DNA of 19,417 bases from Endozoicomonadaceae bacterium (GTDB taxonomy: Bacteria; Pseudomonadota; Gammaproteobacteria; Pseudomonadales; Endozoicomonadaceae), in NCBI GenBank assembly GCA_023146365.1, contig JAGLCE010000056.1:1-19417 (forward strand). The letters are read 5' to 3'. The notes below the pieces were generated by a model, which ran no database searches, had not been told where the DNA came from, and worked only from the letters and a program-made list of their open reading frames with translations. Position 1 is the stretch's first letter; every line of letters starts with the position of its first letter. Made by a program: the position numbers and the translations under genes. Below, in pieces: positions 6,413 to 15,222 of the stretch.

Positions 6413-8980
6413 ATGAATGCGAATCGACTGACCGGTAAGCTCCAGTCAACTCTTGCTGATGCTCTGTCATTGGCGATTGGTCAAGATCATAGTCAAATTG
6501 AGCCGGTTCACCTGTTGCAAGCTATGCTGGCTCAGCAGGGGGGGACGGTTAGGCCTTTGATGATGCAGGTCGGGTTTGATCTCGAGACACTCAAGGCCGA
6601 ACTCGAACAGCTTAGTGAAACTTTGCCGGTGATTAACGATCCAACCGGTGAAGTTCAATCTTCTCAGAATCTGATCCGTATTCTTAATCTGGCTGACAAA
6701 AAAGCTCAGCAGATGGGAGATCAGTTTATTGCCAGTGAAAACGTATTGCTGGTGATGATGGAAGATCGTGGTGCTTTAGGCAAAGTATTAAACGAGCAGG
6801 GTGTCAGCAAAAAAGCGCTGGAGATGGCGATCAAAAATCTCCGTGGTGGCGAGGCGGTGAATGATGCCAATGCGGAGGACAACAGAAATTCGCTGTCCAA
6901 ATATACGGTGGATATGACCGAGTTGGCCGAGCAGGGTAAGTTTGATCCGGTCATTGGTCGTGATGATGAGATCCGCCGAACCATTCAGGTATTGCAGCGT
7001 CGCACGAAGAATAACCCAGTGCTGATCGGTCAACCCGGTGTCGGCAAAACTGCTATTGTCGAAGGGCTGGCGCTGCGAATTATCAATGGTGAAGTGCCGG
7101 AAGGTGTTCGTGACAAGAGAGTGCTTGCTCTTGATTTAGGTGCCTTGCTGGCAGGCGCTAAATATCGGGGTGAATTTGAAGAGCGTTTGAAGGCGGTATT
7201 GAATGATCTGTCGAAGCAGGAAGGTCGAATTATTCTCTTCATTGATGAGCTGCATACCATGGTCGGAGCCGGCAAGGCTGAAGGCGCTATGGATGCCGGT
7301 AATATGCTGAAGCCTGCTCTGGCGCGTGGTGAGCTTCATTGCGTGGGTGCAACCACGCTGGATGAGTATCGGCAGTATATGGAAAAGGATGCGGCACTGG
7401 AGCGTCGCTTCCAGAAAGTGATGGTGGATGAGCCGTCTGTTGAGGATACCATCGCTATTCTGCGAGGATTGAAAGAAAAATATGAAGTCCATCATCACGT
7501 AAGCATCACGGATTCGGCCATTATTGCGGCAGCAAAACTCTCTTATCGCTATATCACAGGTCGGCAGTTGCCTGATAAGGCGATTGATCTGGTGGATGAA
7601 GCCGCCAGCCGTATTCGAATGGAGATGGATTCCAAGCCGGAGTCCATGGATAAGCTTGAGCGGCGCTTGATTCAACTGAAAATAGAGCATCAGGCACTGG
7701 CCAAGGAAGAGGATGCGGCCTCACGTGAACGGTTGTCTTCATTGAAAGAGCAGATCGAACAGCGGGAGCAAGAGTATTCTGATCTGGACGAGGTCTGGAA
7801 AAGTGAGAAAGCGGTGGTTCAGGGGGCGCACAAGCTGAAAGAAGAGAAAGAACAGTTACTATTAGCGCTTGAAACGGCTAGTCGGGCGGGTGATCTGGCG
7901 AAAATGTCAGAAATTCAGTATGGCCAGTTGCCGGAAGTTGAAAAACGGATGCAGCAGGTGGACGTGGCGGAAGACGGTTCCATGAAACTGTTGCGCAACA
8001 AGGTGACAGATGAAGAGATTGCCGATGTTGTCTCTCTCTGGAGTGGTATTCCGGTATCTCGAATGCTTGAAAGTGAGCGTGACAAGCTACTGAAAATGGA
8101 GCAATTTCTTCATCGCCGTGTAGTGGGGCAGGGTGAGGCACTGGTTGCGGTCTCTAATGCGGTACGGCGTTCGCGTGCAGGGCTGTCTGATCCTGACAGA
8201 CCCAACGGTTCCTTCATGTTTCTTGGCCCTACCGGGGTAGGTAAAACGGAGTTGTGTAAAGCGTTGGCAGAGTTTCTGTTTGATACCGAGGATGCTGTGA
8301 TTCGGATCGATATGTCCGAATTCATGGAGAAGCACTCCGTAGCCAGACTGCTTGGAGCGCCTCCAGGGTATGTCGGCTATGAAGAGGGTGGTTACCTGAC
8401 CGAAGCGGTACGACGCAAGCCTTATTCTGTGGTGCTGCTGGATGAAGTGGAGAAAGCACATTCTGATGTGCTTAATATTCTTCTGCAGGTGCTGGATGAT
8501 GGTCGTTTAACGGATGGCCAGGGTCGGACTGTCGATTTCAGGAATACGGTGGTGGTTATGACGTCAAACTTGGGGAGTGATCTGATTCAGACACTGGTGA
8601 ATGATGATTTCGACACCGTGAAAGATGCACTGATTGACATTGTTGGCACTCACTTTAGACCAGAGTTTGTGAATCGAATTGATGAACTGGTGGTATTTCA
8701 GCCATTGGCTAAAGAGCAGATCGCTGGAATTGCTACTATTCAGCTGGATTGTCTGCGGCAGCGGTTGCATGAAAGAGATCTATCGCTTGAACTGGAGCAG
8801 GCAGTATTGGACAAATTGGTTGATGCTGGATTTGATCCGGTATACGGTGCACGGCCGTTGAAACGTGCTATTCAGCGTGGTCTGGAAAATCCATTGGCAC
8901 AGGAGATTCTTGCCGCACGTTTTGAACCAGGGCATATGATCAAAGCGACAGTGGAAAATGACGAGATAGTGTTTACCTAA
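6413..8980 (+). CDS. clpB: ATP-dependent disaggregase chaperone ClpB (Hsp104 family)
   Basis: ClpB is a cytoplasmic AAA+ hexamer that threads aggregated proteins through its pore, working with DnaK/DnaJ/GrpE. The 855-aa product (857 in E. coli) has the Clp N domain (1-~145), AAA-1 with Walker A GQPGVGKT at 206-213 and Walker B ILFIDELH, the coiled-coil M domain (~410-525), and AAA-2 with Walker A GPTGVGKT at 605-612 and Walker B VVLLDEVEKAH. The pore loops KYRGEFEER and GYVGYEEGG carry the substrate-gripping tyrosines. There is no IGF-type ClpP-binding loop. The ATG at 6413 has a strong GGAGGG site 4-5 nt upstream; the frame also opens at a TTG (6368), but the chosen start matches the family N-terminus. 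Expression is probably heat-inducible. Confidence 0.97.
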   Translation: MNANRLTGKLQSTLADALSLAIGQDHSQIEPVHLLQAMLAQQGGTVRPLMMQVGFDLETLKAELEQLSETLPVINDPTGEVQSSQNLIRILNLADKKAQQMGDQFIASENVLLVMMEDRGALGKVLNEQGVSKKALEMAIKNLRGGEAVNDANAEDNRNSLSKYTVDMTELAEQGKFDPVIGRDDEIRRTIQVLQRRTKNNPVLIGQPGVGKTAIVEGLALRIINGEVPEGVRDKRVLALDLGALLAGAKYRGEFEERLKAVLNDLSKQEGRIILFIDELHTMVGAGKAEGAMDAGNMLKPALARGELHCVGATTLDEYRQYMEKDAALERRFQKVMVDEPSVEDTIAILRGLKEKYEVHHHVSITDSAIIAAAKLSYRYITGRQLPDKAIDLVDEAASRIRMEMDSKPESMDKLERRLIQLKIEHQALAKEEDAASRERLSSLKEQIEQREQEYSDLDEVWKSEKAVVQGAHKLKEEKEQLLLALETASRAGDLAKMSEIQYGQLPEVEKRMQQVDVAEDGSMKLLRNKVTDEEIADVVSLWSGIPVSRMLESERDKLLKMEQFLHRRVVGQGEALVAVSNAVRRSRAGLSDPDRPNGSFMFLGPTGVGKTELCKALAEFLFDTEDAVIRIDMSEFMEKHSVARLLGAPPGYVGYEEGGYLTEAVRRKPYSVVLLDEVEKAHSDVLNILLQVLDDGRLTDGQGRTVDFRNTVVVMTSNLGSDLIQTLVNDDFDTVKDALIDIVGTHFRPEFVNRIDELVVFQPLAKEQIAGIATIQLDCLRQRLHERDLSLELEQAVLDKLVDAGFDPVYGARPLKRAIQRGLENPLAQEILAARFEPGHMIKATVENDEIVFT

Positions 8981-9031
8981 CTTTCTGTTGTGGCTTAATA
9001 CCTGTTTATGACGTTGTACTGGTGAAAATGC

Positions 9032-9084
9032 TTGACTATTTCTGTGAAGTTATTATCATTTGCCGCCGTTGAGTGGTGTAGAAT
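9032..9084 (+). promoter_or_regulatory. Probable promoter(s) of the tRNA-Asn/Lys array
   Basis: TTGACT (9032-9037), 16 nt and TATCAT (9054-9059) form a good sigma-70 promoter with one mismatch in each box. A second possible -10, TAGAAT (9079-9084), is followed by GGCACC, a GC-rich discriminator typical of stringently controlled stable-RNA promoters, but has no convincing -35. Either would start transcription 15-40 nt before the first tRNA. Confidence 0.6.
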
Positions 9085-9105
9085 AGGCACCTTCAACGTT
9101 GTAGT

Positions 9106-9181
9106 TCCCTGATAGCTCAGTTGGTAGAGCAAATGACTGTTAATCATTGGGTCGCTGGTTCGAGTCCAGCTCGGGGAGCCA
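9106..9181 (+). tRNA. tRNA-Asn(GTT), copy 1
   Basis: A 76-nt cloverleaf. Acceptor strands TCCCTGA and TCGGGGA pair fully (one G-U) and are followed by discriminator G and an encoded CCA. The anticodon stem AATGA/TCATT closes the loop CTGTTAA, anticodon GTT, reading AAC/AAU. The T arm GCTGG TTCGAGT CCAGC is perfect. Confidence 0.97.
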
Positions 9182-9211
9182 GTTTTAAGCGATAATGGGT
9201 GATTACCTTGT

Positions 9212-9287
<76 letters not shown>

Positions 9288-9308
9288 TTTTTCTATTGTC
9301 TGTTTTGT

Positions 9309-9384
9309 CCCCTGATGGCTCAGTGGGTAGCGTCGATGAGCGTTCATCATTGGGTCGCTGGTTCAAGTCCAGCTTGGAGGGGCA
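9309..9384 (+). pseudogene. Decayed tRNA-Asn-like pseudogene (copy 2)
   Basis: It aligns without gaps to the flanking tRNA-Asn copies but has lost key features. The 3' side of the D stem reads GCGT instead of GAGC, so it no longer pairs. Anticodon-loop U33 is C (loop GCGTTCA). The 3' acceptor strand is changed so only five pairs remain, and the encoded CCA is GCA. The T arm is intact. It is still inside the transcription unit and may be transcribed, but a functional tRNA is unlikely. Confidence 0.85.
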
Positions 9385-9414
9385 GTTTTAAAGAGTGATC
9401 GTTGGTCACTTTGT

Positions 9415-9490
<76 letters not shown>

Positions 9491-9508
9491 TTTTTGGATG
9501 TGTTCTGT

Positions 9509-9584
9509 TCCCTGATAGCTCAGTGGGTAGAGCAAATGACTGTTAATCATTGGGTCGCTGGTTCGAGTCCAGCTCGGGGAGCCA
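9509..9584 (+). tRNA. tRNA-Asn(GTT), copy 3
   Basis: It matches Asn copy 1 except for one D-loop base (CAGTGGG for CAGTTGG). All stems, the GTT anticodon and the encoded CCA are intact, so it should be functional. Confidence 0.97.
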
Positions 9585-9613
9585 GTTTTAAATGGTGATC
9601 CTGGTTAGCGTGT

Positions 9614-9631
9614 GGGTCGTTAGCGCAGTTT
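9614..9631 (+). pseudogene. Truncated tRNA-Lys remnant (copy 3)
   Basis: The first ~18 nt repeat the 5' end of tRNA-Lys(CTT) (GGGTCGTTAGCGCAGTTT, one change in the D stem), preceded by the same tgtg spacer end. Similarity then stops. This is the breakpoint between the tRNA array and the AT-rich accessory region to its right. Confidence 0.85.
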
Positions 9632-9761
9632 ATAGGTTAAATTTTCTGATTCGCCAGAGCAGCATATTTGCCAAACAGGAGAAGAACCCTCAAGTAACGG
9701 TTGACCCTCTCCTTGACTCTGACAGTCAACGCTTTCCGAGCGAATGTTTAAACGTACGCTC

Positions 9762-10856
9762 TTATTTTTCAAGCATGGGCCTGTTTTCGTCAATAGGTAA
9801 AGCGCAAGCGCCTGCAGTATCCTCTTGATCATAGCTACCATCATCCATATGTTCATCATGGATGGATAAATGGGTCATTGTTTCTGCCAGAGTCCGATCA
9901 TTAATGAAATTGACGATTGCTCCTATCGGATTAATCTCTTGACAAAAGGATGTGCTGCGATCTGGATTCGATAATATGGCTTGTTGCTCATCGGAGTTCC
10001 TCTTGTTGAATTCTATTTTGAAAGTTTGTTTAATTTGATTCTTTAGATCGCCTCCTATAAAACCATTATAAGGGCTGAAATGGTTCTCGAATAATCTGTC
10101 AATCTCAGCCTCTACTGAACGATTAGCCCCTGTTGCTTGTTCAGACGTTGCTTCTTCTCTGACCATTTCGTGAAAGTTATCCAGCGAAAAAGTAGATGAG
10201 TTAGCCTGCGATCTTCTATCGTTATGGCAGATAGGTGAACATTGATTGAGATAACTACCCATATATTTTCCGGCTTCTTTCAATCCATACAATAGGTGCT
10301 CAGCTAACCTATGATCCATAATAATGCCACATCTTGAACATCCATATTCAGGTACGCTGGCGTTACTGGTTGATGGACGACAGAATAAATTATAATTAAT
10401 TGCGGCGTCTTTTATCATATCCAACTCATGTTTTTTCTGTTCTATAGTTTGTTCTGTGGGTCGAATGTTACATTGAAATAAACTATCTCTGAGCTTGTCA
10501 AACTTATTTTTATCAAATTCTATGTCAGGATAACAATAAATGATTGTTTTTTGTTTTTCATCTATTGCTCTTTGACTTTCTGAACAGACAATGGAGTAGG
10601 CCGCGTGCTGAATAACTTTCACGCAGGATTCTGATAATGCTATAAGATTATTTCTATCACCTTTGTGTAGTTGTTGTTTACATTTATTACAGTGAATGGC
10701 TCCATCATCATCGATGGTTAGATTTCTTGTAATATGCTGAACTAATGGTTTTGATTTTTTTTCTGACGCTTTTACGAAAGTTTTGTAATTTCTGTCTATA
10801 ACATAACAATGTTGTTTCATTGCTTGAAATGCTGCTTTTTGATATTCATTTATCAT
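9762..10856 (-). CDS. Hypothetical protein with two CxxC zinc-finger-like modules
   Basis: I do not recognise this 364-aa protein. It has two similar Cys/His modules. The first has CNKC at 56-59, a His at 64, and further Cys and His to about residue 93. The second has CSRC at 173-176, a His about six residues later, and a C-x3-C-H cluster ~30 residues on. Each module is followed by a helical-looking stretch, which suggests two tandem metal-binding domains. The C-terminal 150 residues are polar and acidic at the end. There is no signal peptide or transmembrane segment. The start has a clear AGGAGA site (10862-10867) 5 nt before the ATG. The gene is AT-rich and lies alone between the truncated tRNA-Lys and ndh. 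A secreted, host-directed zinc protein is possible but not shown. Confidence 0.8.
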   Translation of the reverse strand: MINEYQKAAFQAMKQHCYVIDRNYKTFVKASEKKSKPLVQHITRNLTIDDDGAIHCNKCKQQLHKGDRNNLIALSESCVKVIQHAAYSIVCSESQRAIDEKQKTIIYCYPDIEFDKNKFDKLRDSLFQCNIRPTEQTIEQKKHELDMIKDAAINYNLFCRPSTSNASVPEYGCSRCGIIMDHRLAEHLLYGLKEAGKYMGSYLNQCSPICHNDRRSQANSSTFSLDNFHEMVREEATSEQATGANRSVEAEIDRLFENHFSPYNGFIGGDLKNQIKQTFKIEFNKRNSDEQQAILSNPDRSTSFCQEINPIGAIVNFINDRTLAETMTHLSIHDEHMDDGSYDQEDTAGACALPIDENRPMLEK

Positions 10857-11230
10857 ATACGTCTCCTGGAATATATACAGTTACTGAAAATTTTCATGTT
10901 AGAAAATCATTATGATGTTAAATCTATATACGCTGTGTGGTCTCTGGTCACTATACGTGATAACTTAACATTCTAAATGATTAAGATAAGTTTTTATTGG
11001 AATAGTTCATGTGTTTATTAGTTACTCTGTTTTTTATTGCTGAATAAATAATAGCTGTTTGCATTTTCAGCAGAGGTTGGTTATGAAGGATGTGCTGGTG
11101 GAGTGAGCTAGAATCAGATATTGATGAAAAGTTTAATGTTGATAGGCTATTATTTTTTCAGTTAAAAACAGTAGTTTATGATGACGTTTTCTATGAGTGT
11201 CTATCTTCGGCATCCTTGCCGATATCTTTT
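10857..11230. other. AT-rich intergenic region without a convincing gene
   Basis: These 374 bases separate the CxxC protein from the end of ndh. They hold the leader and ribosome site of the CxxC protein gene. I see no ORF with a ribosome site, no tRNA and no strong terminator. Composition matches the accessory gene rather than ndh. Confidence 0.6.
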
Positions 11231-12553
11231 TCAGTGTAATTTCATTCGTGGTCTTGTGGTTCGTTCCAGTAGATCCTTGATGATGATCAGAGTGGTGCGC
11301 CACTTTCCGTGGAGTGCCACCTGATGCAGACGATAAAGCGAAATATAAAGCATTTTGGCCAGAAAGCCTTCCAGCATGACGTTGCCAGTTAGATTGCCCA
11401 TCAGGTTCCCAATAGCAGTATGGCTGCTCAATGATATAAGTGATCCATAATCCCTGTAGACGAATGTCTCAAGGCTTTTTCCCTGTAGTCTGTTGATGAT
11501 CGAGCGGGCCACTAAATTGGCTTGCTGGTGAGCGACCTGGGCTCTTGGTGGTACGGTATAGGTTTCGTTTTTTTTGTTGATCAGTGTGCAGGAGGCGCAG
11601 TCGCCAATGGCGAAGATGTTGTCGTCCTGGGTTGTCTGTAACGTTGGCTTGACCACTAGTTGGTTGATTCGGTTGGTTTCCAGTTCGCCCAGCTGTCCAA
11701 GAAAATCGGGTGCCTGGATGCCTGCGGCCCATACCTTTAAATTGGCTTTGACGAATTTGCCTTGATTAGTTTCCAGTCCCTTTTCTGATACGTTTTTGAC
11801 AATATGACTTTTGAGCGTGTGGATCTTGAGTTTGTCGAGTTGTGCTTGCACCCCTTTGCTAATGCGCAAGGGTAAGGCAGGTAAGACTCGATCACCGCCT
11901 TCTATTAGCGTGATGATGACGTTTTCAGGTTTGATGGAGTTCATACCATAGTGAGTCATGACTTTTGCTGCATAGTGAAGCTCTGCGGCCAATTCAATGC
12001 CGGTAGCACCTGCGCCCACAATGGCAATATTCATCTGTTCGGCGAGGTCGTCGGCGCCCTGTGCCTTGAGATAGGCACTGATAAACTGGGTATGAATCTG
12101 TTCTGCCTGCTCGCGGGAGTTCAGAGTGAGGCAGTGCTCTTTGACGCCGGGTGTACCAAAATCGTTGGAGTGGCTTCCTACGGCAATAACCAAAATGTCG
12201 TATGGCAGGGTTCGTTCAGGTAGCAGTTCCTGGCCATTGGCGGCGTGAGTGGCTTCTAGAGTGATTAGCTGTTGCTGACGATCCAGGTGGCTCATTTTGC
12301 CGGGTTGAAAATAGAAGTGGTTCCAGTTGGCCTGCGCTACATAATTCAGCTCATCGCTGTAAGAATTTAATGAACCTGCTGCTACTTTGTGAAGCAGTGG
12401 TTTCCATATATGGGTCATCCGAGCATCAATCAGGGTGATCTCGGCTTTTTTGCGGGCGCCTAACTGGTTCCCGAGACGAGTGGCCAGTTCCAAGCCACCG
12501 GCGCCACCGCCGACGATAACGACTCTCTGTAATCTGTTATCAGCGTTATTCAT
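11231..12553 (-). CDS. ndh: Type II NADH:quinone oxidoreductase (NDH-2)
   Basis: NDH-2 oxidises NADH and reduces membrane quinone without pumping protons, using FAD. The 440-aa protein has an N-terminal FAD-binding Rossmann motif (VVIVGGGAGGLELA, ~11-24), a second NADH-binding Rossmann motif (IAIVGAGATGIELAAEL, ~177-193), the NIFAIGDCA block that contacts FAD, and the PPRAQVAHQQA quinone-site segment. The C-terminal ~60 residues are hydrophobic/amphipathic with basic residues and probably form the membrane anchor of this monotopic enzyme. Length matches E. coli Ndh (434 aa). A weak ribosome site (CGGAA) precedes ATG 12553. It appears to be a single-gene unit. Confidence 0.94.
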   Translation of the reverse strand: MNNADNRLQRVVIVGGGAGGLELATRLGNQLGARKKAEITLIDARMTHIWKPLLHKVAAGSLNSYSDELNYVAQANWNHFYFQPGKMSHLDRQQQLITLEATHAANGQELLPERTLPYDILVIAVGSHSNDFGTPGVKEHCLTLNSREQAEQIHTQFISAYLKAQGADDLAEQMNIAIVGAGATGIELAAELHYAAKVMTHYGMNSIKPENVIITLIEGGDRVLPALPLRISKGVQAQLDKLKIHTLKSHIVKNVSEKGLETNQGKFVKANLKVWAAGIQAPDFLGQLGELETNRINQLVVKPTLQTTQDDNIFAIGDCASCTLINKKNETYTVPPRAQVAHQQANLVARSIINRLQGKSLETFVYRDYGSLISLSSHTAIGNLMGNLTGNVMLEGFLAKMLYISLYRLHQVALHGKWRTTLIIIKDLLERTTRPRMKLH

Positions 12554-13123
12554 GTTATTTCGGTTCCGAGCAGGTCATGACCTTTAAAGGCGATTGTTTC
12601 AGGGTAGGTAACGTTTTTGTCGAGGCATTGGTCGGCTTTCGATTGTTTTTTTTGTCGGCTCTGCATGGACTGGTATCTGTGTTGATGATCGAGTTCGTCG
12701 ACGATGCATCGGCTTCTCTTATCTTCTTCCGGATGACAAGCGATAGTTGGCAGGGTGAGTGGTTCACGATGTTAAAATCTACTCTGTAATGATTGAAAGT
12801 GAAAACAAATGCTGATTTCTGTGACGGGCTGTTAGTGCTGATAGCCAAGGTCATAGGATAACAGGGTGGGCTGGGTAAATCTGCCTCTCATGATACACAT
12901 CTTGTTTATTGGTAAAATCGATTATGGCTTAATGTCTGATAGGATGATGATTTGTTAGATTGATCACTGGAATGTTAAAAAATGCAGCCATCATTCGACG
13001 ATGTTGATGATTGAAGGCTGGTGTTGTAATAAGAGGTTTCTGTCTTTTTGTTGGATGCATCAGATTTTATAGTCGATCGGATGCGTTTTTGGCGAAAAAC
13101 AGGGTGGATTGGGAGTACGGTGC
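12554..13123. other. Long intergenic region between ndh and the methyltransferase
   Basis: The 570 bases between these divergent genes should contain both promoters. Two opposed frames (12555-12854 minus, 12577-12789 plus) lack ribosome sites and any recognisable motif, and I do not call them. No tRNA, IS end or strong hairpin is visible. Confidence 0.5.
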
Positions 13124-13837
13124 ATGGACTGTCAGACGAAACAGCGTATTTCTTTATCAGAAAAGCTGAAGTTGTGGCCTTTGTCGATCCTCGTCTCTGT
13201 CAGAGAGTGGCGCTTTGCGTTGCAGGCTTTACCATTCATCTGGCATCGAACCTTTCTTCGTTCAGAATGGTGGCGTTGTTTGCTGTTTTTTCAGCGAAGT
13301 GCCTGGCGGCTAAGTGTGGATTATTATCTTGATAAAAATGCGCCAGATATTCACTGTTTCGGCGAAACTCCGTTAATTACTTTGATCAGAATCTGTCGAC
13401 GGGTGGGTATTGATGCCAATGATGAGTTTCTGGAAGTGGGGGCGGCAACAGGGCGTAACTGTTTTTGGTTGTCGAGCGTCGTGGGTTGTCGAGCGGTCGG
13501 TCTTGAACAAATTCCGGATTTTGTTCATCGTGCAGAGTGTGTTGCTTCTTGGTCACAGTGTGCGGATCAGGTGCGCTTCGTGTGTGGCGATATGGGGGAG
13601 ATGTTGCCGGGTCATCCGAGTGTCGTCTACCTGTATGGCTCTAATCTGGAGAATGAATTGATTCAACGATTCGCCACTCTTTGTTCGGAGCTGTCAGTTG
13701 GTGTGATGGTGATAACTGTCAGTTATCCTCTGACAGATTACTTGCAGGAGTCGTTCGAAGTGGTGGATGCTTTTCCCGTCGCCTTCACGTGGGGAGTGAC
13801 CACCGTTTATGTCCAGAAGGTTATTCGATACGATTAG
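13124..13837 (+). CDS. Class I SAM-dependent methyltransferase, probable membrane-associated
   Basis: The 237-aa protein carries SAM motif I as DEFLEVGAATGRNCFWLSS (near 100-115), an acidic motif II end in AVGLEQIP and a post-motif VRFVCGDMGEM. The order motif I, GLE, GDM and VVYLYGS resembles DOT1/class I rRNA or protein methyltransferases; the substrate cannot be told. Residues ~15-60 are rich in Trp, Leu and Phe with scattered Arg, suggesting a membrane-skimming helix. The frame is open to a TTG at 13109, but ATG 13124 has GGGAG eight bases upstream and is the better start. It ends 23 bp from the convergent thiolase stop. No gene beside it points to a pathway. Confidence 0.8.
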   Translation: MDCQTKQRISLSEKLKLWPLSILVSVREWRFALQALPFIWHRTFLRSEWWRCLLFFQRSAWRLSVDYYLDKNAPDIHCFGETPLITLIRICRRVGIDANDEFLEVGAATGRNCFWLSSVVGCRAVGLEQIPDFVHRAECVASWSQCADQVRFVCGDMGEMLPGHPSVVYLYGSNLENELIQRFATLCSELSVGVMVITVSYPLTDYLQESFEVVDAFPVAFTWGVTTVYVQKVIRYD

Positions 13838-13860
13838 GTCGGATAACCTTGTCAATTATA

Positions 13861-15042
13861 TTATATCATTTCGATGGCTATAGCGTTTGCTTCGCCGCCT
13901 CCGATGCAGAGGCTGGCGATGCCTTTCTGTTTGCCATGCTGTTTCAAGGCGTAAATCAGAGTTAAAATAATTCGGGAGCCCGTCGAGCCGATGGGGTGGC
14001 CTTGAGCGCAGGCGCCGCCGTAAACATTCACTTTGCTGTGATCCAGTCTGTGTTCCTGCATGGCAGTCATGGTGACCATTGCGAATGCCTCATTGATCTC
14101 GAATAGATCGACATCCTCGGTGGTCCAGCCGGTTTTTTCCAGTACCTTGGTTAAAGCGCCTACTGGCGCGATAGAGAACTCTGAAGGGTGCTGAGAGTGT
14201 GTGCTGTGTGCCACAATGCGAGCTAAGGGTTGCACGCCTCGTCTGTCCGCTTCGCTTTCTGTCATGAGCAGCAGAGCGGAGGCGCCGTCGGATATGGAGC
14301 TGGTATTGGCTGCGGTGATAGTGCCATCTTTGCTGAAAGCTGGGCGTAGACTGGGGATCTTGTCGATGTTTGCGTTGAACGGCTGTTCATCCTGATTGAC
14401 CGTTTGTTCTCCTTTGCGGGTGGAGAAACTGACAGGGACGATTTCAGCGTCTAGTGAACCATTATTGGTGGCCTGTTGAGCCCGCCTCAGTGATTCAATG
14501 GCGAAGGCATCCATCGCTTCTCGGGTCAGCGCATAACGATCGGCCACTTCTTGGGCGAAAGAGCCCATCAGGCGACCGGTTTCGGCATCTTCCAGACCAT
14601 CCAGAAACATATGATCCAACACTTTATTGTGTCCCATGCGGTAGCCACTGCGAGCATCTTTTAGCAGATAAGGTGCGTTACTCATGCTTTCCATGCCGCC
14701 GGCGATCATGATCTGGTTGGTGCCTGCGCGAATGAGATCATGAGCCATCATCACGGCTTTCATGCCGGAGCCGCAGAGTTTGTTGATGGTGGTGCAGCCG
14801 GTGGCATCCGGCAAGCCGGCTTGACGGGAAGCCTGTCGGGCGGGGCCTTGGCCAAGGCCAGCGGATAATACGCAGCCCATGATGACTTCATCAATCTCGG
14901 TAGGATTAATCTTTGCGCGGCTGATGCTCTCTTTGATGCTGATGCTGCCTAGTTCCGGCGCTGTCAAACTGGACAGAGAGCCTTGTAGACCACCCATTGG
15001 CGTGCGAGCACCGCTGACAATAACGATTGACTCCTGGGACAT
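13861..15042 (-). CDS. Acetyl-CoA C-acetyltransferase (thiolase II)
   Basis: Biosynthetic-type thiolases condense two acetyl-CoA to acetoacetyl-CoA (or run the reverse), feeding polyhydroxybutyrate or short-chain fatty acid routes. The 393-aa length is typical for AtoB/PhaA. The nucleophile Cys90 lies in NKLCGSGMKA, the catalytic His in GGACAQGHPIGSTGSR near 345-355, and the acid/base Cys in CIGGGEANA near 378-385. NEAFA is also present. No phaB, phaC or atoDA partner is in view, so the pathway is open and I give no gene symbol. AGGT lies upstream of ATG 15042. Confidence 0.94.
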   Translation of the reverse strand: MSQESIVIVSGARTPMGGLQGSLSSLTAPELGSISIKESISRAKINPTEIDEVIMGCVLSAGLGQGPARQASRQAGLPDATGCTTINKLCGSGMKAVMMAHDLIRAGTNQIMIAGGMESMSNAPYLLKDARSGYRMGHNKVLDHMFLDGLEDAETGRLMGSFAQEVADRYALTREAMDAFAIESLRRAQQATNNGSLDAEIVPVSFSTRKGEQTVNQDEQPFNANIDKIPSLRPAFSKDGTITAANTSSISDGASALLLMTESEADRRGVQPLARIVAHSTHSQHPSEFSIAPVGALTKVLEKTGWTTEDVDLFEINEAFAMVTMTAMQEHRLDHSKVNVYGGACAQGHPIGSTGSRIILTLIYALKQHGKQKGIASLCIGGGEANAIAIEMI

Positions 15043-15222
15043 GTTCGTACCTGTGTCATGGTTGTGTGATCAGTGAGGGAGAAGTTTAGCAGAAAACAGA
15101 AAAGAGATGTTAAGGAGCCTCTGATCAAGTCGGTTTCGTTTAGGTGCAGAAAAAAGTGTTCCTGTTTTCGCCGAAGTGAGGCGTAATAATCGTTCGTATT
15201 GCGATGATCTTCGGAGAAAATA

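Noticed and set aside
9713..9729. TTGACT-ctgac-AGTCAA hairpin past the CxxC protein gene
   Set aside because: Only 6 bp and no T-run; too weak to call a terminator, though it repeats the dyad of the tRNA-Met promoter.
9620..9859. 79-aa minus-strand frame overlapping the end of the CxxC protein gene
   Set aside because: A shadow frame with no ribosome site or motif.
12577..12789. 70-aa hydrophobic plus-strand frame
   Set aside because: A purine stretch lies only 2 nt from the ATG, and no family features are visible.
12555..12854. 99-aa minus-strand frame before ndh
   Set aside because: No ribosome site, no recognisable motif, low-complexity Ser/Thr/Lys composition, opposed by another frame.
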